Below are positions 16,179-23,826 of a stretch of DNA of 35,611 nt, piece by piece. Where the stretch lies: positions 1-35,611 of the forward strand of contig CANHLZ010000003.1 in assembly GCA_947461595.1 (NCBI GenBank). The letters run 5' to 3'. The first letter of the stretch is position 1; the number at the start of each line of letters is the position of its first letter. Position numbers and translations under genes: made by a program. The notes under the pieces are model-generated. The model searched no databases. It saw only the letters and a program-made list of their open reading frames with translations, and was not told where the DNA came from. The stretch is from Bacteroidota bacterium. GTDB taxonomy: Bacteria; Bacteroidota; Bacteroidia; Chitinophagales; Chitinophagaceae.

Positions 16179-17702
16179 ATGCAATTTTTACAAGCGTTAC
16201 AAATACAAAAAGAAAACGAAGGCAGCTCCACTGGGACTGTTTGGCAAAAAAGTAAGGGTCAAAAAATAAGTTCCTACTCTCCAGTAGACAAAAAAGAAAT
16301 TGGAGCCGTAATTAGCACCGATCAACTAGCTTATGAAAATATAATTACCACCGCTCAATCTGCATTTCAAGAATGGAGAAAATGGCCAGCACCAAAAAGA
16401 GGCGAAGTAGTAAGACAATTAGGAGAAGCTTTAAGAAATGATAAACAAGCACTAGGTCAATTGGTAAGTTATGAAATGGGCAAAAGCTTACAAGAAGGCT
16501 TAGGAGAAGTGCAAGAAATGATAGACATCTGTGATTTTGCTGTAGGCTTATCAAGACAATTGTATGGACTAACTATGCACAGCGAACGTCCTTTGCATAG
16601 AATGTATGAGCAATGGCATCCCTTGGGCATTGTAGGTATAGTTTCTGCATTTAATTTTCCAGTAGCCGTTTGGAGCTGGAATGCCGCATTAGCATGGGTA
16701 TGTGGCAATGTTACGGTATGGAAGCCAAGTGAAAAAACTCCTTTGTGTGGCAATGCCATTCAGCATATTGTTGCTAAAGTTTTTAAAACCAATCAAGTGC
16801 CTGAAGGTGTGAATAATTTAATTCAAGGGGGAAGAGAAGTGGGAGAATGGATGAGTCATGATATCAGAATTCCTTTGGTCTCTGCCACAGGTTCTACCAG
16901 GATGGGAAAAGAATTAAATCAAGCAGTAGCTGCAAGATTAGGAAAAACTATTTTGGAATTAGGAGGAAACAATGCGATCATTATTTCGGAACACGCCGAC
17001 TTAGATATGTCATTAGTGGGTGCTGTTTTTGGAGCAGTAGGCACGGCAGGACAAAGATGCACCAGTACGCGCCGATTAATTATTCATGAAAAAATATATG
17101 ACACATTTGTAGCTAAACTAGTTAAAGCCTATCAACAAATAAAAATAGGCAACCCATTAGATGCTTCTATACATATGGGTCCATTGATAGATAAAGCGGC
17201 CGTTAAAATGTATTTAGACTCTATCGAAGCTTGCAAAAAAGAAGGCGGAAAATTTATTGTTGAAGGTGGTGTATTAGAAGGCGTTGGATTTGAAAGTGAT
17301 TGCTATGTAAAACCTTGTATCGCAGAAGCACTGCCCCATTACGCCATGGTCCAACATGAAACATTTGCTCCTATTTTATATGTAATGAAATATACTGAAA
17401 TAGAAGAAGCCATTGCAATTCAAAATGCAGTCCCACAAGGGTTATCCTCTGCCATCATGACATTAAATATGAGAGAATCAGAATTATTTTTATCTACCTT
17501 AGGAAGTGATTGCGGCATAGCCAACGTAAATATTGGAACCAGTGGCGCAGAAATAGGCGGCGCTTTTGGCGGAGAAAAAGAAACAGGAGGCGGAAGAGAA
17601 AGTGGAAGTGATGCCTGGAAAGCTTATATGCGCAGACAAACCAATACCATCAACTGGGGCAATCAATTGCCTCTGGCACAAGGAATAAAATTTGACTTCT
17701 AA
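16179..17702 (+). CDS. Aldehyde dehydrogenase, ALDH7/AmaB type (probable alpha-aminoadipic semialdehyde dehydrogenase)
   Basis: NAD-dependent oxidation of an aldehyde, most likely alpha-aminoadipic semialdehyde (in equilibrium with piperideine-6-carboxylate) in lysine breakdown. The 507-residue protein has the ALDH catalytic set: Asn159 in SAFNFPVAVW, the GSTRMGKE cofactor turn (about 238-245), Glu260 in LELGGNNA, and the nucleophile Cys294 in GTAGQRCTSTRR. LGGNNAI and GTAGQRCT rather than the more general GGKSP and GQ-x-C forms point to the antiquitin (ALDH7) branch. No other lysine-degradation genes are nearby. It follows rfaE2 by 68 bases and precedes the subtilase by 26, so it could be transcribed with the latter. 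Confidence 0.9.
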   Translation: MQFLQALQIQKENEGSSTGTVWQKSKGQKISSYSPVDKKEIGAVISTDQLAYENIITTAQSAFQEWRKWPAPKRGEVVRQLGEALRNDKQALGQLVSYEMGKSLQEGLGEVQEMIDICDFAVGLSRQLYGLTMHSERPLHRMYEQWHPLGIVGIVSAFNFPVAVWSWNAALAWVCGNVTVWKPSEKTPLCGNAIQHIVAKVFKTNQVPEGVNNLIQGGREVGEWMSHDIRIPLVSATGSTRMGKELNQAVAARLGKTILELGGNNAIIISEHADLDMSLVGAVFGAVGTAGQRCTSTRRLIIHEKIYDTFVAKLVKAYQQIKIGNPLDASIHMGPLIDKAAVKMYLDSIEACKKEGGKFIVEGGVLEGVGFESDCYVKPCIAEALPHYAMVQHETFAPILYVMKYTEIEEAIAIQNAVPQGLSSAIMTLNMRESELFLSTLGSDCGIANVNIGTSGAEIGGAFGGEKETGGGRESGSDAWKAYMRRQTNTINWGNQLPLAQGIKFDF

Positions 17703-17728
17703 ATAGATTTTTTTATTTTTCCTAATTT

Positions 17729-19393
17729 ATGAAACGAGTTCCAAGCACCCTCTTTTTTTTATTCATTACAATATTTTCATGGAGTCAGTCGACAAAAAAT
17801 TGGCATTGGAAAGATTATGAAAAAGACAGTGTGCATGGAGTAAGTTTACAAAAAGCTTATCAATTACTAGCCGCCTACTCTAAAAAGCCTAGTACCATCA
17901 TTGTGGCCGTTATTGATGGAGGAATTGATACCAATCATATCGAATTAAAAAATATACTCTGGACTAATCCAACAGAAATACCTAATAACCATATTGACGA
18001 CGATCACAATGGCTATATAGATGATATACACGGTTGGAATTTCTTAGGTGGCCAGGATGGACGAAATATAGATAAAGCGGAGGCTGAAAAAACAAGAATT
18101 TATCATCAGTTAAAAGACCAATTTGAAAATAAAGTTGTGGATACCCTTTCCATGAATAAGCTTCAAAAAAATCAATTTTCAATTTGGCAGGAAGTGTCAA
18201 AAGAGATGGAATTTTCAGACCAAGAAGCAGCCAACTTACAATACATTTCCATGGCGATGAATGCACTTAAAAAAATTGGAGCAACCATCATTAAAGACAT
18301 GGGAGATTCTAGCTTTAATGCCAATAAATTAACTCCTTACCAACCTAATGGAAGAATTGCTTTAGAAGCTAAAGCAGCTTTTTTAAGAACGATCAATGTT
18401 TTAGGGATTGATAAAGAAATAACCTTTCCTGAAATAATCAATGATTTAAAAGAATACATAGATGGAAAAGAAAAATTAGCCAATGCAAAGGAAACAAAAG
18501 CTTCTAAACTTAGAGATGAAATAATAAAAGACCATTATTACAATTTTTCGGATCGTTACTATGGTAATAATGATATTACAGGTCCTAATGCAAGGCATGG
18601 AACGCATGTATCAGGATTAGTAGCAAGCTTCCCAGATAGTAGTTGGCAAGTAACCCAATGGTATCCGCCTTTGAAAATTATGACCCTAAGAGCTGTTCCA
18701 GATGGCGATGAATACGATAAAGACATCGCACTCGGCATAAGATATGCTGTAGACAACGGTGCTAAAATTATCAATATGAGTTTTGGAAAATCCTATTCCC
18801 CCGAACAAATTTGGGTAGATAGCGCAATTAGATATGCTGCAGAAAAAGATGTATTAATTATTCATTCTGCAGGAAATGAGTTTTATAATTTGGATCAAAA
18901 AAATGTATTCCCCAACCCCTATTCTAGTATCCTCAAAGATTCGGCAAAAAATATACTCACCGTTGCAGCAAGCAGTGATATTACTATTGGTGAAAGTTTA
19001 TTAACCGATTTTAGTAATTATGGTCCTAAGGTGGTGGATATACTATCACCTGGATATAAAATATATTCTACATTACCTGGGAAAAACAATCATGGTTTTT
19101 TAAATGGAACTAGTATGGCTTCTCCAATTGTTAGTAACATTGCAGCACTTATCCGCTCTTATTTTCCAACACTTACAGCCAAACAAGTAAAAGATATATT
19201 AATTAAATCGGTATGGCAAGCTGCTGACAAAAATTTAAGATATAGTATACCACAACGCGAAGTTTCCAAAAAATTAGATGAAATTGCTAAAGCAGGCGGT
19301 ATTGTTAATGCAGCCAATGCCATTCAATTGGCAAAAGCAATGGCCGCTATTACCCCAGCAAAATCCAATAAAAAGAAAAGACCAACTAATTAA
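17729..19393 (+). CDS. Secreted S8 family serine protease (subtilase)
   Basis: A 554-residue exported protease with an N-terminal signal peptide (hydrophobic LFFLFITIFSWSQ, residues 8-20). The catalytic triad is Asp63 in VAVIDGGIDTNH, His290 in RHGTHVSGLVAS and Ser462 in GTSMASPIVSNIAAL, with Asn383 in HSAGNE as the oxyanion residue. The stretch between Asp63 and His290 is about 227 residues, far longer than in classical subtilisins, and contains a charged, mainly helical insertion (about 112-275). There is no recognisable inhibitor prodomain and no type IX secretion C-terminal domain; the protein ends in a Lys-rich tail. It probably acts in the periplasm or at the surface; its substrate is unknown. 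DinB follows 36 bases downstream. Confidence 0.93.
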   Translation: MKRVPSTLFFLFITIFSWSQSTKNWHWKDYEKDSVHGVSLQKAYQLLAAYSKKPSTIIVAVIDGGIDTNHIELKNILWTNPTEIPNNHIDDDHNGYIDDIHGWNFLGGQDGRNIDKAEAEKTRIYHQLKDQFENKVVDTLSMNKLQKNQFSIWQEVSKEMEFSDQEAANLQYISMAMNALKKIGATIIKDMGDSSFNANKLTPYQPNGRIALEAKAAFLRTINVLGIDKEITFPEIINDLKEYIDGKEKLANAKETKASKLRDEIIKDHYYNFSDRYYGNNDITGPNARHGTHVSGLVASFPDSSWQVTQWYPPLKIMTLRAVPDGDEYDKDIALGIRYAVDNGAKIINMSFGKSYSPEQIWVDSAIRYAAEKDVLIIHSAGNEFYNLDQKNVFPNPYSSILKDSAKNILTVAASSDITIGESLLTDFSNYGPKVVDILSPGYKIYSTLPGKNNHGFLNGTSMASPIVSNIAALIRSYFPTLTAKQVKDILIKSVWQAADKNLRYSIPQREVSKKLDEIAKAGGIVNAANAIQLAKAMAAITPAKSNKKKRPTN

Positions 19394-19429
19394 GAATTTA
19401 ATTCAATATTTACCTAACAAATACCAACT

Positions 19430-19942
19430 ATGCCCAGACCCAGTGCCACCGAATACGCTAGTTTTCATCAAACTTATATTAACTACACCAGTGGAAAAGA
19501 TTACTCCATCTTATTACAACAATACAATGACCGTATTATTGATGCCTGGAATGCCATCCCTACAGAGAAAATAAATTTTGCTTACGCTCCAGACAAATGG
19601 ACGATCAAGCAAATGCTACAGCATGTAATAGATACCGAAAGAATATTTGCTTATAGGGCTTTAGCCATTGCTAGAAAAGAGCCCGCCTCCTTAATGGGCT
19701 TTGACGAAAATGAATATGCTAAAAATGCTACAGCAACTCATCGAAATTGGAAAGAGATGATTGCTGAATGGAAAATAGTAAGACAATCTACTAATTTGCT
19801 ATTTGCTTCTTTCACGGAAGAAGATTTAAAACAAAAAGGCACTGCAAGTGATTTACCTATTTCGGTGAATGCAATAGGCTTTATTATTTTTGGTCACGCC
19901 TTGCATCATCTGCATGTACTTAAAGAGCGCTATTCTATTTAA
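19430..19942 (+). CDS. DinB family protein (DinB/YfiT four-helix metal-binding fold)
   Basis: A 170-residue cytoplasmic protein of the DinB superfamily, whose members are metal-binding four-helix bundles including thiol-dependent transferases; many have no known reaction. The likely metal ligands are the His in MLQHVIDTERIFAYRAL (His65) and the His residues in FGHALHHLHVLKERY near the C-terminus, in the usual H ... HxxxH pattern. WTIKQMLQHVIDTERIFAYR is typical of the family. It is the last gene of the plus-strand run and is followed within about 20 bases by a strong bidirectional terminator. Confidence 0.9.
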   Translation: MPRPSATEYASFHQTYINYTSGKDYSILLQQYNDRIIDAWNAIPTEKINFAYAPDKWTIKQMLQHVIDTERIFAYRALAIARKEPASLMGFDENEYAKNATATHRNWKEMIAEWKIVRQSTNLLFASFTEEDLKQKGTASDLPISVNAIGFIIFGHALHHLHVLKERYSI

Positions 19943-19960
19943 CTATTTTAGGTTGGAATA

Positions 19961-19992
19961 AAAAAAGCCCCCCGATAAATCGGAGGGCTTTT
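19961..19992. terminator. Bidirectional rho-independent terminator between dinB-like and yceI genes
   Basis: AAAAGCCCCCCGA and TCGGAGGGCTTTT pair around a four-to-five-base loop with A and T runs on both sides, so it can stop the plus-strand DinB transcript and the minus-strand yceI transcript. Confidence 0.9.
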
Positions 19993-20013
19993 GTATAAAA
20001 AAGTAAACGGCAA

Positions 20014-20589
20014 CTATTTAGTACCGTAAATATGAATAGCTAATTGAACTTCTGAATCAACCATTCCTACACCATATTTAATTCCAAATACAGTTCTATC
20101 AAATGGCAAGAAAGCTTCAGCAAAGAATCCTTTGTCATCAGCATTTCTAATACTAGCTGCGAAAGTGATTGGAGCTGAAATATCTTTAATTTTTAAATTG
20201 CCTGTAATAGAGGCTTTATCTCCAGCTGTATACTTAACACTTGTAATAGCAAATGTAGCATCTCCAAATTTTGTAACATCAAAGAAGTCTGCAGAAGACA
20301 AATGACCTTGTAACTTTTCGCCACCTCGCTCGTCAGTTACTTTTAAACCAGCCACATCAATTACAAAACTACCCCCTACTAACTTTCCAGCTTCTACTTG
20401 AACAGAACCAGATTTAATTGGGAAATAACCAGTATGGTAATCGCTTTTTTTAGAACCAATCCAGTCTACTTTGCTTTTTTGTGCTGTAACAGTAAAAGTT
20501 ACCGCATCTGCTTTATTTTGTTTTGGAGTAAAAGATAACAATGAAATCGACGCTGAGATTACTGTTAAAGAGAACATGATTTTTTTCAT
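20014..20589 (-). CDS. YceI family periplasmic lipid-binding protein
   Basis: YceI proteins are small lipocalin-like beta-barrels that bind isoprenoid-type lipids in the periplasm. The 191-residue protein has a signal peptide (MKKIMFSLTVISASISLLSF, cleavage probably near residue 28), then FTVTAQKSKVDWIGSKK, the usual first strands, and later GNLKIKDISAPITFAASI (about 130-147) and AFLPFDRTVFGIKYG (about 158-172), the D-R-T-x-F-G-I-x-Y motif being typical of the family. It is a single-gene unit with its own promoter motif at 20659 and shares the bidirectional terminator with the DinB gene. Precise ligand and role are unknown. Confidence 0.93.
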   Translation of the reverse strand: MKKIMFSLTVISASISLLSFTPKQNKADAVTFTVTAQKSKVDWIGSKKSDYHTGYFPIKSGSVQVEAGKLVGGSFVIDVAGLKVTDERGGEKLQGHLSSADFFDVTKFGDATFAITSVKYTAGDKASITGNLKIKDISAPITFAASIRNADDKGFFAEAFLPFDRTVFGIKYGVGMVDSEVQLAIHIYGTK

Positions 20590-20658
20590 ATTTGATTTTT
20601 TTTATTGATTAAAATTTGAGATAGCTAAAATACATCCTCTTTTTGGTATTTTAGGTGG

Positions 20659-20689
20659 TAAAGATATTAATCAATGTTTAAACAACAAA
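20659..20689 (-). promoter_or_regulatory. Promoter of the yceI gene (-33 and -7 elements)
   Basis: The minus strand shows TTTG (plus 20686-20689), a 19-base spacer and TATCTTTA (plus 20659-20666), close to the Bacteroidota TTTG-N(17-23)-TAnnTTTG pattern with one mismatch. The leader would be about 60 bases. Confidence 0.5.
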
Positions 20690-20748
20690 ATTAATTTTTA
20701 GGCTTATTCTATTTTAAAATCTATTAACTTCGCCAAAATTTACATCGT

Positions 20749-21960
20749 ATGAATCTGCATGAATATCAAGCAAAAGAATTACTTAAAAAGTACAATGTCC
20801 CAGTTCAAGAAGGTATAGCTGTAGAAACGGTTGACGCTGCCATTGCTGCCTACCATAAGATTGCAGGAGAAACCAACAATAAATTCGCAGTAGTGAAGGC
20901 TCAAATTCATGCAGGCGGAAGAGGAAAAGGAAAAATTATAGGTACCGAACAAAAAGGAGTAGCAGTGGGAAAATCGGCGGCTGATATTGAAGTTTTTGCA
21001 AAAAATATATTAGGAGGTACCTTGGTGACCATTCAAACAGGACCTGCAGGTAAATTAGTGAGTAAAATCTTAGTGGCTCAGGATGTATATTATGAAGGCC
21101 CTAATCCAACTAAAGAGTTTTATTTATCTATATTATTAGATCGTGCCAAAGGCATGAATGTAATTATGTACAGTACTGAAGGAGGAATGAATATTGAAGA
21201 TGTAGCACATGACACCCCTGAAAAAATTTATAAAGAATGGGTGCACCCAGGTGGTGGATTACAAGGCTTTCAAGCAAGAAAAATTGCCTTTAATTTAGGG
21301 TTAAGTGGCGACTCATTAAAGAGCTGCGTAAAGTTTGTTACTAATTTATACAATGCTTATGTAGGTTTAGATTGCAGTATGTTAGAGATAAATCCTTTAT
21401 TTAAAACCTCTGACGATAAAATGATTGCAGTAGATTGTAAAATGAATGTAGATGATAATGCGTTAATGCGTCATCCAGATTTATTGGCAATGCGTGATGT
21501 AACAGAAGAAGATCCTACGGAAGTAGAAGCTGGAGAATACAATTTAAACTTTGTGAAACTAGATGGTAACGTAGGTTGTATGGTGAATGGCGCTGGACTA
21601 GCCATGGCTACGATGGATATGATCAAATTAAGCGGTGGAGAACCAGCCAATTTCTTAGACGTCGGTGGCTCTGCCAATGCACAAACCGTTGAAGCTGGAT
21701 TTAGAATCATCATGAAAGATCCTAATGTAAAAGCGATTCTTATTAATATATTTGGCGGTATAGTTCGTTGCGATCGTGTGGCTTCGGGAGTAATTGAAGC
21801 TTTCAAAAAATTAGGTAATATTAATATTCCTATAATTGTTCGTTTGCAAGGAACCAATGCGGTAGAAGCTAAAAAACTAATTGATGAAAGTGGTTTGAAA
21901 GTTCAATCTGCCATTCAATTGAGCGAAGCAGCCGCCTTGGTGAAACAAGCCGTTGCTTGA
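20749..21960 (+). CDS. sucC: Succinyl-CoA synthetase (succinate-CoA ligase) beta subunit
   Basis: SucC is the ATP-grasp subunit that, with SucD, interconverts succinyl-CoA and succinate with formation of ATP or GTP in the TCA cycle. The 403-residue protein opens with MNLHEYQAKELLKKYNVPV, the family's standard start, has KAQIHAGGRGKGK (about 55-67), the ATP-grasp metal and nucleotide part with LEINPL (about 215-220), and the C-terminal CoA-ligase portion with GGIVRCDRVASGVIEA (about 340-355) and VRLQGTNAVEAK (about 366-377). It is slightly longer than the 388-residue E. coli protein. No sucD follows; a strong palindromic terminator ends the unit, so the alpha subunit must be encoded elsewhere. 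Confidence 0.97.
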   Translation: MNLHEYQAKELLKKYNVPVQEGIAVETVDAAIAAYHKIAGETNNKFAVVKAQIHAGGRGKGKIIGTEQKGVAVGKSAADIEVFAKNILGGTLVTIQTGPAGKLVSKILVAQDVYYEGPNPTKEFYLSILLDRAKGMNVIMYSTEGGMNIEDVAHDTPEKIYKEWVHPGGGLQGFQARKIAFNLGLSGDSLKSCVKFVTNLYNAYVGLDCSMLEINPLFKTSDDKMIAVDCKMNVDDNALMRHPDLLAMRDVTEEDPTEVEAGEYNLNFVKLDGNVGCMVNGAGLAMATMDMIKLSGGEPANFLDVGGSANAQTVEAGFRIIMKDPNVKAILINIFGGIVRCDRVASGVIEAFKKLGNINIPIIVRLQGTNAVEAKKLIDESGLKVQSAIQLSEAAALVKQAVA

Positions 21961-22033
21961 TAATTCTACAGCCCAAATCCAAGAATTTAAGGGCTTTGAA
22001 TTATTCTCTAATGAAAAACTCTCAAATGATTTT

Positions 22034-22065
22034 AAAATACCCCCGAATTCGGGGGTATTTTTTTT
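22034..22065. terminator. Perfectly palindromic bidirectional terminator between sucC and the SprT-like gene
   Basis: AAAATACCCCCGAA and its exact complement TTCGGGGGTATTTT form a 28-base perfect palindrome (22034-22061) followed by a T run on the plus strand, with an A run on the other side. It ends sucC and probably also the minus-strand SprT-like unit, whose stop codon is 8 bases away. Confidence 0.9.
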
Positions 22066-22068
22066 AAT

Positions 22069-22695
22069 TCAATTTTTCACTACTTGCACTTCTGTTAGTG
22101 CACTAAATAAATAAATATTGCCTGTTTTTACTTCTAAACATTCAATACGTTTACGTCGTAATTTTATTTTTTTAAACACCCCTTCCTTTTCTGCAGTAAA
22201 TAAAGTCCCATCTGTTAAAGTGGCTAAAACAACGGCACCTGATGCATTTACCTTATTGTACTGCCTCAAAACCAATAACAAAGCAGTTTCCCCATTGGCG
22301 GTGGCTGCAGGATTGATTAATGTTTTTTTCAAACTCTTAGTAATATCCAGCGGAAATAAATTTAAATCTATAAAGCCCCCTAATAAATTTCCATAAATGT
22401 GTTTCCATTCTTTGCCATGTGCTTCTACCCTATTTTTATATTGCTCAAAACACAACAGATGCGCCAATTCATGCAAAAGAGTTATTAAAAACTCATACTT
22501 ATTTAAATTGCCATTGACAGTTATTTTATGATTAGAGCCCATAAACGGATGTCTATAATCGCCTAAAACCGATTTGCGCGCCCTGGTAACTGTTAAATGA
22601 ACTTTGTATTGATGAATGAGTTGCACCACAGGTTCGAAAGCCCCCTCTGGGAGATAATGAGCAAGTGCATGTAGTGGATGTTCGACCTTGGACAA
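22069..22695 (-). CDS. SprT-like zinc metalloprotease domain protein
   Basis: The 208-residue protein has the SprT-type zinc site: HELAH at residues 75-79 (His75, Glu76, His79) and a third ligand, His93, in EAHGKEWK. ITLLHELAHLLCFEQYKN is typical of bacterial SprT-like proteins. The C-terminal 70 residues (about 135-208) form a basic beta-rich region resembling the zinc-ribbon-like end of the family, but no Cys pair is present. Function in bacteria is poorly known; the eukaryotic Spartan relatives degrade DNA-protein crosslinks. It lies 25 bases after the small membrane gene and is probably the last gene of that minus-strand unit. Confidence 0.85.
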   Translation of the reverse strand: MSKVEHPLHALAHYLPEGAFEPVVQLIHQYKVHLTVTRARKSVLGDYRHPFMGSNHKITVNGNLNKYEFLITLLHELAHLLCFEQYKNRVEAHGKEWKHIYGNLLGGFIDLNLFPLDITKSLKKTLINPAATANGETALLLVLRQYNKVNASGAVVLATLTDGTLFTAEKEGVFKKIKLRRKRIECLEVKTGNIYLFSALTEVQVVKN

Positions 22696-22720
22696 TGTTG
22701 GAAAATATTAAATAATTTAA

Positions 22721-23098
22721 TTACTTCTTGTATACTTCTCCTTTAATCTCTAGCCAAGTATAAAAAAGATACAAGCCCATGCTGGTCATTAAAGTGGGTA
22801 TTCCCACCGGTACTTTAACTTGAGTGGTATACACCATGGCTACGCTAACAAAAACAACCATTTTTAGTAAAGTGCCCATCATTACCGACCTAATCATAGC
22901 ATTGGGATTGGTTTTATCCACTTGTTTAATTCTAATAGCATTTACAAAATACATAAGCATTAACATCGCATTCACTACTAATAGAAAATTAATTTTAATT
23001 TTAAGGGAAGTAGCTAAAAAACCTTTCTGTGCTAAAAAACCAAATAAATTGACCGCTACAAAAAGCAACAGTACCGATTGTGTTTTATTTTTAAACAT
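22721..23098 (-). CDS. Small membrane protein of the ATP-synthase-associated type (AtpI/DUF6168-like)
   Basis: A 125-residue protein with four likely membrane helices (about residues 7-25, 30-50, 70-90, 97-117) and the loop RIKQVDKTNPNAMIRSVMMGTLLKM between the second and third. In Bacteroidota a protein of this size and topology commonly follows AtpZ just before the F-type ATP synthase genes, and the order here (AtpZ then this gene, 6 bases apart) matches. No ATP synthase subunit gene follows in this window; the next gene is SprT-like. The family name is from memory of the order and shape, not from a strong motif, so I keep it tentative. Confidence 0.65.
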   Translation of the reverse strand: MFKNKTQSVLLLFVAVNLFGFLAQKGFLATSLKIKINFLLVVNAMLMLMYFVNAIRIKQVDKTNPNAMIRSVMMGTLLKMVVFVSVAMVYTTQVKVPVGIPTLMTSMGLYLFYTWLEIKGEVYKK

Positions 23099-23104
23099 TC
23101 GATT

Positions 23105-23338
23105 TTATTTTTTGTTTTGAGTATCTCTTACAACACTAATTAAAACCACCAATATAAATAAGGTTGGCGTTAACCAAGAAAAAAAGGAATGTTTGTTAAA
23201 ATATTCATCCAGCTTTTTTCCAACGAATAAGGTGATTAATAAACCAACTATTAACTGTGACCCTAGCCCAATATATTTAGACCAATTATAATTAGGTTCC
23301 CTGTTGGAAGATTTTTTTTCGGTAGAATGAATTGACAT
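23105..23338 (-). CDS. atpZ: AtpZ/AtpI family protein (ATP synthase accessory membrane protein)
   Basis: AtpZ-type proteins are short two-helix membrane proteins linked to F-type ATP synthase, implicated in c-ring assembly or Mg2+/ion transport. This 77-residue protein has a polar N-terminus, then YIGLGSQLIVGLLITLFVGKKLDE (about residues 22-45) with the first helix, and a second helix at about 53-70 (WLTPTLFILVVLISVV). The G-L-G-x-Q-L ... G-x-K-L-D-E pattern is the family signature. Its start codon overlaps the upstream gene's stop by one base (TAATG), so it is translationally coupled to the 131-residue protein. Confidence 0.8.
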   Translation of the reverse strand: MSIHSTEKKSSNREPNYNWSKYIGLGSQLIVGLLITLFVGKKLDEYFNKHSFFSWLTPTLFILVVLISVVRDTQNKK

Positions 23339-23733
23339 TAATCAAAAGATTGTTTATTCTCTGGCAATTTTAAAGGCAAAGTATCTAATTGATTAGGATT
23401 CCCTTCAGATAATACTTTTTTAATCCCTTCTAAATATTGCTCTTTATAATGAATGGACTGTTCTAAAGAATCGGTACGAATTTTTAACAACTGCAGTGCA
23501 GTTCTACTTTCCTTGGTGCCATATCCAGGAATATAATACCTAAGTGGCGTAAATGCAATCAATGCAATAGTCATTCCAACTAATAATACAAAAGTGATAC
23601 TCACCCCAAGATACACTGATCTTCTAGACAACTTAAAGGCTAAAACCTCATCGTAAGTGTCGTCATTCATAATTACCAAACGATAGGTATTACTCGTTCT
23701 CTTAAAGGTATTATTAATGTCTAAGTTTGGCAT
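23338..23733 (-). CDS. Single-pass membrane/coiled-coil protein resembling the N-terminal anchor of M23 peptidases
   Basis: The 131-residue protein has a cytoplasmic N-terminus (about 1-45) with YRLVIMNDDTYDEVLAFKLS, one membrane helix (about 46-69, VSITFVLLVGMTIALIAF), then TPLRYYIPGYG and a short coiled-coil-like periplasmic part. The L-V-I-M-N-D-x-T-x-x-E and T-P-L-R-x-Y-I-P-G-Y blocks recall the membrane anchor of Bacteroidota M23-type peptidoglycan peptidases, but the catalytic domain is absent and the frame ends at a clean stop, with AtpZ starting at once. It may be a naturally anchor-only form or a shortened paralogue. It is first of a four-gene minus-strand unit, divergent from porW/sprE. 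Confidence 0.7.
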   Translation of the reverse strand: MPNLDINNTFKRTSNTYRLVIMNDDTYDEVLAFKLSRRSVYLGVSITFVLLVGMTIALIAFTPLRYYIPGYGTKESRTALQLLKIRTDSLEQSIHYKEQYLEGIKKVLSEGNPNQLDTLPLKLPENKQSFD

Positions 23734-23749
23734 AAAATTGAAGGCTTGT

Positions 23750-23757
23750 TAAAGATA
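23750..23757 (-). promoter_or_regulatory. Candidate -7 element for the four-gene minus-strand unit
   Basis: The minus strand reads TATCTTTA, one base off the TAnnTTTG consensus, 16 bases before the ATG at 23733. The same octamer precedes yceI and purC. No -33 TTTG is visible at normal spacing. On the plus strand of the same spacer TATTTTTA (23810-23817) could serve porW. Confidence 0.35.
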
Positions 23758-23826
23758 CGATGGATTCTATTTTTTTAAGTAAATAATAGGAAATAAATGT
23801 ATTTTTAAGCTGTTTTTACCCTGATT

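Noticed and set aside
16345-16759. Two minus-strand frames (69 and 96 codons) inside the aldehyde dehydrogenase gene
   Set aside because: Both are antisense shadows of a highly conserved coding region.
21471-21857. 128-codon open frame on the minus strand inside sucC
   Set aside because: It lies wholly antisense to a well-conserved enzyme gene, has no promoter or family features, and its composition is that of a reversed coding frame.
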